Shown one piece after another: positions 14,885 through 22,617 of a DNA stretch of 64,000 nucleotides. A program made the position numbers and the translations under genes. The stretch covers positions 62,001 through 126,000 of the forward strand of contig NZ_JPIN01000002.1 of NCBI RefSeq assembly GCF_000753735.1, in the 5' to 3' direction. Under the pieces are notes generated by a model, which was not told the DNA's origin, searched no databases, and saw nothing but the letters and a program-made list of their open reading frames with translations. This stretch comes from Pseudidiomarina atlantica. GTDB lineage: Bacteria; Pseudomonadota; Gammaproteobacteria; Enterobacterales; Alteromonadaceae. Position 1 is the first letter of the stretch; every line of letters starts with the position of its first letter.

Positions 14885-15756
14885 AGCGCTAGCTTCCGTT
14901 TGGCTTGTGCCAGCGATACCACGTTTGCGGCGCGTGCATAAGGCGCATAGAGCGCCAGTACTTCCGCGACCTTACCGCGGCTATCGCCTTTGGGACTGAT
15001 AAAGCGTGACACTTGTAGGGTTTGTAAGTCGGCGTCCGCGTACAATAAGCGCGTCAAATCGGTATCGTGGTTACTGATTAATACTGGAATACCACGTTTG
15101 TGGGCGGCATGCGCTGCACGGCGTGCGAGTTCATGCTGTTGATCGAGACTAAAGCCGGTGGCCGCGTAGCTGGTAAAGTTTGCTGTTGCAGTTAACGGTG
15201 CATAAGGCGGATCGCAATACACCACAGCGCCTTTGCGAGCGCGCCGAAAGACCTTTTCAAAACTCATGCAGGTAAATGTCGCTTTTTGTGCTTTTTCGGC
15301 AAAAGTTTCAATTTCTTGCTGCGGAAAATAGGGCTTGCGGTATTGCCCAAAGGGTACATTGAATTGACCTGACCGATTGTAGCGGCACAAGCCATTGTAG
15401 CCGTGGCGATTGAGGTATAAAAACAGCAGCGAACGCTGATACACATCGGCACTTTCGTTAAATTGCTGACGCAACGCGTAGTACGCATTGTCGTTATTGT
15501 TGGCATCGACAAAAAACTTGCGCGCATCATTGATAAAGGTTTGCGGACGGCGTTTGATAGTTTTGAACAAGCCAATGAGGTCAGGATTAATATCGTTCAA
15601 AACGTAGCTAGGGTAATCAGTATTGAGAAATACCGAACCGGCACCTACAAAGGGTTCTACCAACTTATCGCCCTCAGGCAAGAGAGCGGTAATCGGTTCG
15701 ATCAAGCTAAATTTGCCGCCTGCCCATTTCAAAAAGGCGCGATTTTTTTTCGTCAC
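14881..15756 (-). CDS. dam: DNA adenine methyltransferase Dam (GATC)
   Basis: Dam transfers a methyl group from S-adenosylmethionine to N6 of adenine in GATC sites, guiding mismatch repair, replication timing and gene regulation. The 291-residue product has the SAM motif FLKWAGGK (about 8-15) and EPFVGAGSVFLN (about 34-45), the target-recognition region with CRYNRSGQFNVPFG (about 118-131), and the catalytic DPPY in VVYCDPPYAPL (about 178-188). It lies 16 bases after aroB. In E. coli damX lies between aroB and dam; here it is absent from this position, and elaA, rsmJ and yhiN follow instead of rpe, gph and trpS. Confidence 0.93.
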   Translation of the reverse strand: MTKKNRAFLKWAGGKFSLIEPITALLPEGDKLVEPFVGAGSVFLNTDYPSYVLNDINPDLIGLFKTIKRRPQTFINDARKFFVDANNNDNAYYALRQQFNESADVYQRSLLFLYLNRHGYNGLCRYNRSGQFNVPFGQYRKPYFPQQEIETFAEKAQKATFTCMSFEKVFRRARKGAVVYCDPPYAPLTATANFTSYAATGFSLDQQHELARRAAHAAHKRGIPVLISNHDTDLTRLLYADADLQTLQVSRFISPKGDSRGKVAEVLALYAPYARAANVVSLAQAKRKLAL

Positions 15757-15772
15757 AGATAGTGGTCCAAGC

Positions 15773-16879
15773 TTAGCTAGAAGTTGATGTCAGCGCGCTA
15801 ATGGCGGTCCAAACAGGCTGCCAATCAGTAATAGTGCGTACCTCGGCGTGGCCAATGCGGGTTGGCAGTACCAAGCGGATACGCCCAGCTTGTACCTTTT
15901 TATCACGTTGCATGCGCGCTTGCCACTGGCTTTCGCTTAGATGTGGCGCCTGCGTAGGCAAGCCGAATGCGCTGAGTAAATGGCAGATACGCTCGACTTC
16001 CGCGCTGCTGAGCTCGCTCTGTTGCAGCATAAAGTGCGCAGCAATAGCAGTGCCTGCGGCGACAGCTTCACCGTGGCGCCAACTAGCGTAGCATTCGGCT
16101 TCAATGGCGTGACCAAAAGTATGGCCGAGGTTAAGCAGAGCGCGAATGCCGTGCTCATGCTCGTCGGCCGCAACAATCTCAGCTTTGATTTCACAAGACC
16201 GCGCAATGGCATAGGCTAACGCCTGTGGCTCGCGGGCATTTAACGGTTGCTGGTTGGCTTCGAGCCACGCAAAAAAGTCGGCGTCGTAAACGATGCCGTA
16301 TTTGACGATTTCGGCAAGTCCACAGGCATAGTCGCGGTCACTAAGGGTTAGCAAACAGTCGTGACTGATCACCACTGCTTGTGGTTGGTAAAACGCGCCA
16401 ACTAAGTTTTTGCCACCAGGATGGTTGATAGCGGTCTTGCCACCCACAGAGGAGTCTACTTGTGCCAATAAAGTGGTCGGGATTTGATAGAACGCGACGC
16501 CGCGTTGAAAAGTTGCCGCAACAAAGCCCGCCAAGTCTCCTACAACGCCGCCACCGAGAGCAATCACCGCGCAGTCACGGTTGAAACTCGCGTTGATCAG
16601 GGTGTCCATGACTAAGCCGTAATTTTCTAGGCTTTTGCCATGCTCGCCATCGGGGATCTCATGCACGATAACCTTGCATGATGCAGGCAAGGCATCACGC
16701 ACGGTCGCTAAATAATGGGAAGCGACTAGGGCATTGGTAATAATGCAGATTTGCTGAGGGAGTCGTGGTAAAAGGTCAGCAAGCTGAGACAGCAACTGCT
16801 GACCGATAAAAATGGGATAACTGCGTTCGGCAAGACCAACTTGAATACGGTGTGAAATAGCCTCAGGGTTGGCTTGCAT
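15773..16879 (-). CDS. aroB: 3-dehydroquinate synthase AroB
   Basis: AroB converts 3-deoxy-D-arabino-heptulosonate 7-phosphate to 3-dehydroquinate, step two of the shikimate pathway, using NAD+ and a divalent metal. The 368-residue product is of normal length. Recognisable features are PDGEHGKSLENY (about 81-92), the NAD-binding ALGGGVVGDLAGFVAATFQRG (in part ALGGGVVGDLAGF, about 107-119), PTTLLAQVDSSVGGKTAIN (metal and substrate region, about 134-150) and the metal-binding HTFGHAIE (about 252-259) with RHGEAVAAG (about 268). It lies 15 bases after aroK, the usual aroKB arrangement. Confidence 0.95.
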   Translation of the reverse strand: MQANPEAISHRIQVGLAERSYPIFIGQQLLSQLADLLPRLPQQICIITNALVASHYLATVRDALPASCKVIVHEIPDGEHGKSLENYGLVMDTLINASFNRDCAVIALGGGVVGDLAGFVAATFQRGVAFYQIPTTLLAQVDSSVGGKTAINHPGGKNLVGAFYQPQAVVISHDCLLTLSDRDYACGLAEIVKYGIVYDADFFAWLEANQQPLNAREPQALAYAIARSCEIKAEIVAADEHEHGIRALLNLGHTFGHAIEAECYASWRHGEAVAAGTAIAAHFMLQQSELSSAEVERICHLLSAFGLPTQAPHLSESQWQARMQRDKKVQAGRIRLVLPTRIGHAEVRTITDWQPVWTAISALTSTSS

Positions 16880-16894
16880 TGGTAAACTCCGCGG

Positions 16895-17413
16895 TTAAAG
16901 CCCCACTTGCTCGATAATTTTATCGACCACAAACTTAGCATTCTGCTCGTCAGTACGCACTACGACATCAGCAATCTCTTCGTACAGAGGATTACGGATA
17001 GCGGCGAGCTCTTCAAGCACTGCACGAGGGTCCTCTGCTTCGGCAATCAAAGGCCGACGTTTGTCGCGTTGCGTGCGTGCCAGTTGTTTTTCGATAGGCG
17101 TTTGCAGGTAAACCACAATGCCGCGTGCCGACAAGCGATTGCGACTTTCTTTGCTCAAAATTGAGCCGCCGCCAGTTGCCAAGACAATACCAGTATTCTC
17201 GGTTAGCTCTTCGATAACTTTTTCTTCACGCGCACGAAAGCCTTCTTCACCCTCCAATTCGAAGACCCACGCAATATCTGCACCGGTGCGGCGTTCAATT
17301 TCGGTATCGGAATCGAAGAATTCTAGATGAAGTTGTCGAGCAAGTTGTCGACCAATGGTACTTTTGCCGGCCCCCATAGGACCCACTAAGAAAATGTTAC
17401 GTTTTTCAGCCAT
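16895..17413 (-). CDS. aroK: Shikimate kinase AroK
   Basis: AroK phosphorylates shikimate at the 3-hydroxyl with ATP (shikimate pathway). The 172-residue product has the P-loop GPMGAGKST (residues 11-19), the shikimate-binding [11 protein letters not shown] (about 34-44; conserved Asp and Arg), [11 protein letters not shown] (about 55-65; conserved Arg), LATGGGSIL (about 78-86) and the LID segment TQRDKRRPL (about 115-123). It heads the leftward aroK-aroB-dam run. Between it and pilQ are 122 bases without a clear terminator, so transcripts from the pil operon may read through, as in other gammaproteobacteria. Confidence 0.95.
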   Translation of the reverse strand: MAEKRNIFLVGPMGAGKSTIGRQLARQLHLEFFDSDTEIERRTGADIAWVFELEGEEGFRAREEKVIEELTENTGIVLATGGGSILSKESRNRLSARGIVVYLQTPIEKQLARTQRDKRRPLIAEAEDPRAVLEELAAIRNPLYEEIADVVVRTDEQNAKFVVDKIIEQVGL

Positions 17414-17535
17414 ATCTTTGCTTTACATCACTCGTTAACAGCTGTGACTCACGGAATCCGGAGTGTCTTTAGACCTTCCTTAACCCAACCAAAAAGAGGC
17501 GGGATTATCGCAAGTCACAGCCATTTAGGCAAGGA

Positions 17536-19635
17536 CTAAGGCGTCGACATTACAATTCGTGGCGTTACGAAAATCAATAATTCACGTTTTTCATGAATTT
17601 GACTGTCGTTACGGAACAATACGCCAACATATGGAATATCGCCAAGTACTGGCACTTTAGTGATGTCATTGAGAATTTGCTGCTGGTAGATGCCACCAAG
17701 CACAATGGTTTCACCGTTTTCGACGAGCACTTGTGTACCGATCTCTTGAGTATCGATGGACACTGCAGGACCTGTCGGTGTTTGCACGGTTTCGCCACGG
17801 GTATTCTGGGTGATCACCAAGTCCATGATCACGCGATTATCAGGCGTGATTTGCGGCGTCACTTCTAACCCTAACACGGCCTTTTTGAACTGAACTGAAG
17901 TCGCACCAGAAGATGCACTCTCTACATATGGAATTTCCGTACCTTGTTCAATGTAGGCTTTTTTCTGGTTGGCTGTAGTGATGCGCGGACTCGCTATCAC
18001 TTCACCTTTGTTCTCCCGCTCTATTGCCGATAGTTCCAGGTCAAGTAAGCGACCGTCTGCCAACTTAGCGATTTGGAAGCCAATGGTTGCGCCTGGGTTG
18101 GTCACCGGTAAATTCACGTTGAAGTCACCGCCGGTCTCGGTATCTGAACCCCACAGGTCAGGCCCATCGATATTCGGATTGGTCAGGCCCCAATTAATAC
18201 CGAGCTCATCGCTGATGTTGTCACGAACGGTCACCATACGAGCCTCAATTACCACTTGCTTGACCGCCACATCGAGCGTTTTGACCATCGATTCAACTTC
18301 TTCAATTTGTCTCGGTGTGTCGCGGACCAGCAAGGTGTTGGTGCGCTCATCAACGGTTACCGCGCCGCGCTCAGACAATAAATCAGAGCTTTCGGTGCGC
18401 AAAATAGCGGCAATGTCAGCAGCTTTTGCGTAATTGATCTGAATATAAGCACTCTCAAGCGGTGCCAGCTGTGATAGACGTTGCTTAGCTTCTAACTCTT
18501 GCGCTTCGCGTTCAGCTAACTCTTCTGAAGGGGCAACAATCAGAATATTGCTATCCATGCGGCTGGATAACCCTTTCACACGCAAAATGGTATTTAATGC
18601 ACGCTGCCAAGGAACATTCTCTAGGCGCAAGGTTATGTTGCCGGATACCGATTCACTCGCGACCAAGTTCAAATTGTTCTCGTTCGCCAAAATTTGCAGC
18701 AACTGGCGCACCGGAACGTCTTGGAAATTGAGTGAGATAGGACGTTGCGAACCGTCATTTTCAACCACTTCAACGGGTTCAGCGAATTTCAAATTCAAAT
18801 GCCCATCAATTTGCTCCAATTGATGCTGGAATGGTCCTTTACCGGTGATGGTGATCACCGCATCGGCGCCTTCACGGAAGGTCTCAATATGGGCGATAGG
18901 GGTGGCAAATTGACTCACATCAAGCACATAGAGCAGTTCATCATCGATGTCAGTGTCATACAGCGTCAGTTCTAGACGATTCCCACGCACACGTGCTTCA
19001 TGATCAATACTGTCATCGCTAAGGTTGACCCGTAGCAAGGCAACGTCATCCGGCAAGCGGGTAAAATCGATATCGGTGATGCTGGGTAAATCGCTGTCAT
19101 TACTCGCACTAGTGGTAACGACAGCCGGTTGTTGGGGTGCTTGTGATTGTTCAGGAGCCTCAGTCACAGCCGCCATTTCGGGTTCGGTACTGGCAGCTTC
19201 AGGTTCAGTTGTGGTGACCGGCGCAGGTTCAACGGCGGTATCCGCGTACGTCTGTTCTTTGCCTGAATCGACAAATACCAGCACCATTACGCCTTCATAG
19301 CGGCTCATTAAATGCTCTAACGGTTTGGTCGTGGTGACACGTAGCAAAGTGTCTTCACGTTGTTGTTGGAGCTCAACGTTACGCAACAAGGGATGGTCAG
19401 CAAGGCTTTGTACGCCGTTACTGAGGTCGTTAGCAGTACCGAGCAACAAGAATTCGTGCACCAACGGGTTGTCACTACGTCGCACCACGGGAGCTTGCAC
19501 CGCTTCAGCGAAATGCACCTCAAGGTTGAAGCGATCATTTGCCAACGGAATTTGTTCGATACGTACTAGCTCATTTGCGCTGGCCATCACTGGCAGCAGC
19601 AGCGCTAGCATGATGAAACGAATAGCGTACGTCAT
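17536..19635 (-). CDS. pilQ: PilQ, type IV pilus secretin
   Basis: PilQ forms the outer-membrane channel through which the type IV pilus passes. The 699-residue product starts at the ATG at 19635 (MTYAIRFIML), which overlaps the pilP stop by 4 bases and opens a signal peptide ending at ASA. It contains AMIN-type domains that bind peptidoglycan (about 25-120 and about 195-285), a secretin/TonB short N-terminal domain (NFQDVPVRQLLQILANE, in part, about 305), a secretin N1-type domain (about 385-460, IQINYAKAADIAAIL), and a C-terminal secretin barrel (GINWGLTNPN; VTPQITPDNRV; GETIVLGGIYQ; VPVLGDIPYVG, about 650). Pro/Glu/Thr-rich linker at about 125-180. It is the last gene of pilMNOPQ. Confidence 0.94.
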   Translation of the reverse strand: MTYAIRFIMLALLLPVMASANELVRIEQIPLANDRFNLEVHFAEAVQAPVVRRSDNPLVHEFLLLGTANDLSNGVQSLADHPLLRNVELQQQREDTLLRVTTTKPLEHLMSRYEGVMVLVFVDSGKEQTYADTAVEPAPVTTTEPEAASTEPEMAAVTEAPEQSQAPQQPAVVTTSASNDSDLPSITDIDFTRLPDDVALLRVNLSDDSIDHEARVRGNRLELTLYDTDIDDELLYVLDVSQFATPIAHIETFREGADAVITITGKGPFQHQLEQIDGHLNLKFAEPVEVVENDGSQRPISLNFQDVPVRQLLQILANENNLNLVASESVSGNITLRLENVPWQRALNTILRVKGLSSRMDSNILIVAPSEELAEREAQELEAKQRLSQLAPLESAYIQINYAKAADIAAILRTESSDLLSERGAVTVDERTNTLLVRDTPRQIEEVESMVKTLDVAVKQVVIEARMVTVRDNISDELGINWGLTNPNIDGPDLWGSDTETGGDFNVNLPVTNPGATIGFQIAKLADGRLLDLELSAIERENKGEVIASPRITTANQKKAYIEQGTEIPYVESASSGATSVQFKKAVLGLEVTPQITPDNRVIMDLVITQNTRGETVQTPTGPAVSIDTQEIGTQVLVENGETIVLGGIYQQQILNDITKVPVLGDIPYVGVLFRNDSQIHEKRELLIFVTPRIVMSTP

Positions 19636-20174
19636 AGATCTGAACTCCCTTGTGTACCCGGTAGGCGCAGTGCGGTTTCGCGTTGTTGCCAACAACCATC
19701 ACCGGCTGGAACCCATTCAGTTATCATTATGAAATCTGGGTTAATTTGTGAAACTTGTCCTAGATTGAGCCCGATGTAGGCTCCCATTGCGACGCGATAT
19801 AGACGCCCTTGGTTGGTGCTGAGCAAGGCGACTTGGCCATCGGCGTTGGTTTCCATAGTGCCAACCAGCGTGAACTGATCTAGCCCCAGCGACTCCAACT
19901 CGGCGCGCGGGCGCTCGAGATTAGGTTGTGGACACCCTGGGGTGTTTTGACCAGGCTCTGGCGCATTGAGGCGCGCAGGCTCGAACGGATTACGGTAATT
20001 GGTACCGGTGTACTCAACACGTGTGAGTTCTGGCAGTGAGGGCAGCGGCGGTACACTAGGCACAGATTCTGCACGCACTTGCTCGGTATAGGCAACCAGA
20101 TCTTGGTTACCGCTTTGTCCGCAACCAATCAACACGAATGCAGCAGCGATTGAGAGGGTGAAACGATAACTCAT
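19632..20174 (-). CDS. pilP: PilP, type IV pilus inner-membrane lipoprotein
   Basis: PilP is a lipoprotein that links the PilMNO inner-membrane complex to the PilQ secretin. The 180-residue product has a lipoprotein signal peptide with lipobox LIGC (Cys at about residue 18), a proline-rich unstructured linker (PSVPPLPSLPELT, about 40-52) that in other PilP proteins binds PilN/PilO, and a C-terminal beta domain (about 85-165) with LESLGLDQFTLVGTM and RVAMGAYIGLNLGQV, the part that contacts the secretin. It overlaps both pilO and pilQ by 4 bases. Confidence 0.92.
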   Translation of the reverse strand: MSYRFTLSIAAAFVLIGCGQSGNQDLVAYTEQVRAESVPSVPPLPSLPELTRVEYTGTNYRNPFEPARLNAPEPGQNTPGCPQPNLERPRAELESLGLDQFTLVGTMETNADGQVALLSTNQGRLYRVAMGAYIGLNLGQVSQINPDFIMITEWVPAGDGCWQQRETALRLPGTQGSSDL

Positions 20175-20752
20175 GGTTCTGCCCTCAAGGTTTGTTGCCG
20201 ATAGGTCTCAGCAGTCACATTCAAGCGCAATTCTGAGGTTAAATCTTCGCGTTCTAAGGTGAAATCTTTGACGCTGATAATCCGATGTAAACCAGCGATT
20301 TGTCCAATAAATTGACCGATCTGATGATAACCGCCTTGCAAATCAAAGCGCATCGGTAGCGCGGTGTAGAACTCACGCGGCTGAGACGGTAGCCACTCAA
20401 TGCGATCGAAGTCCAGCCCGCTGCGGGTGCCGACCAAGGTAATATCGTCAAGTAAACGAGCCGTTTCATCATCGTTTGGCAACATGTCCAACAACACCTC
20501 AAGGTCTTTGTTAAGTTGCTCGAACTGCTCGCGGTAAACCGGTAAATTGACCGCCGACTGATATTTGATTTGGTAATCTTGTTTCAATTGGGATTCTTTG
20601 GCTTGTTCACGCTTGTAAGCAGCCCATTCATCAGCAAGCAAGAAGTGGTAGCCTAAGCCGACACACACGACAATGAGCAAAATCAGTGCACCAAAGCGGA
20701 AGGGTGCAGGCCAAAACGGAATTTCATTAATGTCTAATTCGCGAAGGTTCAT
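20171..20752 (-). CDS. pilO: PilO, type IV pilus alignment protein
   Basis: PilO is a bitopic inner-membrane protein that dimerises with PilN to form the alignment complex of the type IV pilus. The 193-residue product has a short cytoplasmic N-terminus (MNLRELDINEIPFWPAPFR), one transmembrane helix (about 22-42), a coiled-coil stretch (about 45-100, EQAKESQLKQDYQIK and YREQFEQLNKDLEVL), and a ferredoxin-like periplasmic domain with DFDRIEWLPSQPREFY and LPMRFDLQGGYHQIGQFIGQI (latter in parts, about 132-152). It overlaps pilN and pilP by 4 bases each. Confidence 0.92.
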   Translation of the reverse strand: MNLRELDINEIPFWPAPFRFGALILLIVVCVGLGYHFLLADEWAAYKREQAKESQLKQDYQIKYQSAVNLPVYREQFEQLNKDLEVLLDMLPNDDETARLLDDITLVGTRSGLDFDRIEWLPSQPREFYTALPMRFDLQGGYHQIGQFIGQIAGLHRIISVKDFTLEREDLTSELRLNVTAETYRQQTLRAEP

Positions 20753-21342
20753 GCGCCACCTCCTGCAGCTTCATCATCAGTCATTTCTTCAGCCGGTTGC
20801 CAGAGTTGTACACTGAGACTGAAAGCACTGTATTCAGTCGGGCCAGCTTCACCGTCCGCGTCATTTTCAATTTCACGTAACATCGGGTTACGGAAGACTT
20901 CCGATGTACTCATCGCTCGCAAAAACTCTGATACGCGATTATTGGAAACGCTGCGGCCGCGCATGTTCAAGACATTGCCACGTTTTTCTAGAGTCAAAAT
21001 GTGCACGCCATCGGGTGTTAGCTCAGATAACTCGTTGAGCATTCGAATGGCCGTGTTGCGGTCGCGATGCAGCGACTGAATGAGTTCCATACGATTGATA
21101 ATTTCGTCTTTCTTCTTATTAATTTCCTGAATCTCTGCGATTTGCTCATCGAGTATGGCGATTTGCGCTTCTAAATACTGATTTCGCGCGCGCTGTTCTT
21201 GTTGGTAGTCTTTAATCACGGTATAGGCTGAGAATAGCAACCCAGCCGCAATGGCCAGTGCGACGAAGGCTTTGATACCAAACGCTTGCTTGGCGCGTTG
21301 ACGTGCTATTTCACGCCATGGGAGCAGGTTTACGTGTGCCAT
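20749..21342 (-). CDS. pilN: PilN, type IV pilus alignment protein
   Basis: PilN pairs with PilO in the inner membrane and binds cytoplasmic PilM through its conserved N-terminus. The 197-residue product begins MAHVNLLPWRE, which holds the PilM-binding INLLPWR-type motif (residues 4-10). One transmembrane helix lies at about 22-42, a coiled coil at about 48-95, and a ferredoxin-like domain after it (DGVHILTLEKRGNVLNMRG in parts, about 112-130). It overlaps pilM by 13 bases and pilO by 4. Confidence 0.93.
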   Translation of the reverse strand: MAHVNLLPWREIARQRAKQAFGIKAFVALAIAAGLLFSAYTVIKDYQQEQRARNQYLEAQIAILDEQIAEIQEINKKKDEIINRMELIQSLHRDRNTAIRMLNELSELTPDGVHILTLEKRGNVLNMRGRSVSNNRVSEFLRAMSTSEVFRNPMLREIENDADGEAGPTEYSAFSLSVQLWQPAEEMTDDEAAGGGA

Positions 21343-22400
21343 GGTGTGAAACTCCGTAACGCGAGCCCAAGGGCCTCAACAAAGCGCGGTCCATGTGACT
21401 GTAAATGCGAGTATTTGTCCGGCAATGGGAAGTGCTCGAAAGGGTTTAAGCTAATGACTGGATAGTCGACTTGTTCACTCATCGCTTGCACGACCATCGG
21501 CAGCATAGCGCCACTATTGATCAGGAGCACGCCGGCAAAATCCTTTTTCGGCGAGTTACTGCGATAAATCTGAATACCGCGGCTGACTTTGGCCCATAAG
21601 TTGCCCAGAAAATCCTGCACCACCAGCGGCGAGAACTCTTCGACTTCGTCAGAGCGTAGCTTGGCAAATAATTCACCGTGGTCAACTTTGCCTTCGCCGT
21701 CCAGCGCACTGAATAACTGGCCAAGCCCGCCACTCTGATAGCGCGTAAATAGGACCTCACCGCCGCCAATGACAATGGTTTGTACCGCGGCGCTGCTAAT
21801 ATCGAGAACTAACAATGGCAACTTGTTGTCATACAGGTCAGGGTAAAGATGTGGCATGACATGGTCGCAAGTGCGCAAAATGGCTTGGTTATCAACATCC
21901 ATGATACGTACTTTAAAGCCGGCTTCTTCCAGTGCTTGTACCCGCGTGTCGACACTCATGGTCCGCGTCGCGGTCACCAGTACACGCTGTTGGCCTGGCA
22001 TGGTCGGATGTTCGCCGAGACTTTCGAAGTCGTAACGAACTTCAGCTAGGGGGAAAGGAATTAGCGCTTCAGCTTCAGTCTCAATTTTTTCTGAGATGGC
22101 TTCGTCATCGAGGTCGATGCCTACCGCGATTTGCTTGGAAATCGCTTGGCTCCCAGAGACTGAGCCAACAACATCCACGGTACGCGAACTCAGTGACTTG
22201 CGCGTCTGCTTGAGCGCGCGAGCAAGTTTCTCTATGTCGGTAATTTCATCGTCGGTAATCAGATTCTTCGGCAACTGGGTTTCAGCTGCACGCACAATCT
22301 CGTACGTATCCCCTTGGGCTACGAGTTCGATTGCCTTGATTGCGTCTGTTCCGATATCGATGCCTAGACCAGGCTTTTTACCTAGACCAAACAGCCCCAT
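21330..22400 (-). CDS. pilM: PilM, actin-like ATPase of the type IV pilus
   Basis: PilM is a cytoplasmic actin/FtsA-like ATPase that binds the N-terminus of PilN and helps assemble the pilus machine. The 356-residue product begins MGLFGLGKKPGLGIDIGTDAIKAI (phosphate-1 motif GIDIGTDAIK, about 13-22). The adenosine and phosphate-2 motifs are at LLVLDISSAAVQTIVIGGG (in parts, about 193-211) and INSGAMLPMV (about 295-304), followed by YPVISLNPF. A strong ribosome site (GGGAGAA) precedes the ATG. It is first in the pilMNOPQ operon and divergent from the PBP1a gene across 217 bases, the common gammaproteobacterial layout. Confidence 0.94.
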   Translation of the reverse strand: MGLFGLGKKPGLGIDIGTDAIKAIELVAQGDTYEIVRAAETQLPKNLITDDEITDIEKLARALKQTRKSLSSRTVDVVGSVSGSQAISKQIAVGIDLDDEAISEKIETEAEALIPFPLAEVRYDFESLGEHPTMPGQQRVLVTATRTMSVDTRVQALEEAGFKVRIMDVDNQAILRTCDHVMPHLYPDLYDNKLPLLVLDISSAAVQTIVIGGGEVLFTRYQSGGLGQLFSALDGEGKVDHGELFAKLRSDEVEEFSPLVVQDFLGNLWAKVSRGIQIYRSNSPKKDFAGVLLINSGAMLPMVVQAMSEQVDYPVISLNPFEHFPLPDKYSHLQSHGPRFVEALGLALRSFTPWHT

Positions 22401-22617
22401 AATGTTCTCCCGATGGGAATTGAAAATGGCTTATAATTTATTGTTCTTAGTTGCCACATGCTGCGCACGTCATAGTGTAAGATTTACGCAAAGAGTCTAG
22501 CAGACAGTGTTAACGCGTAGGAATCTTAACGTATCGCTTTATAATAAGACGCAGTCTATAGCAATTCCTAACTATTTGTTTACAAGATAGCACCAGATCC
22601 AAAAAAGGATAAATTTT

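Noticed and set aside
17414-17535. Terminator between pilQ and aroK
   Set aside because: No stem of adequate length with a T-run was seen.
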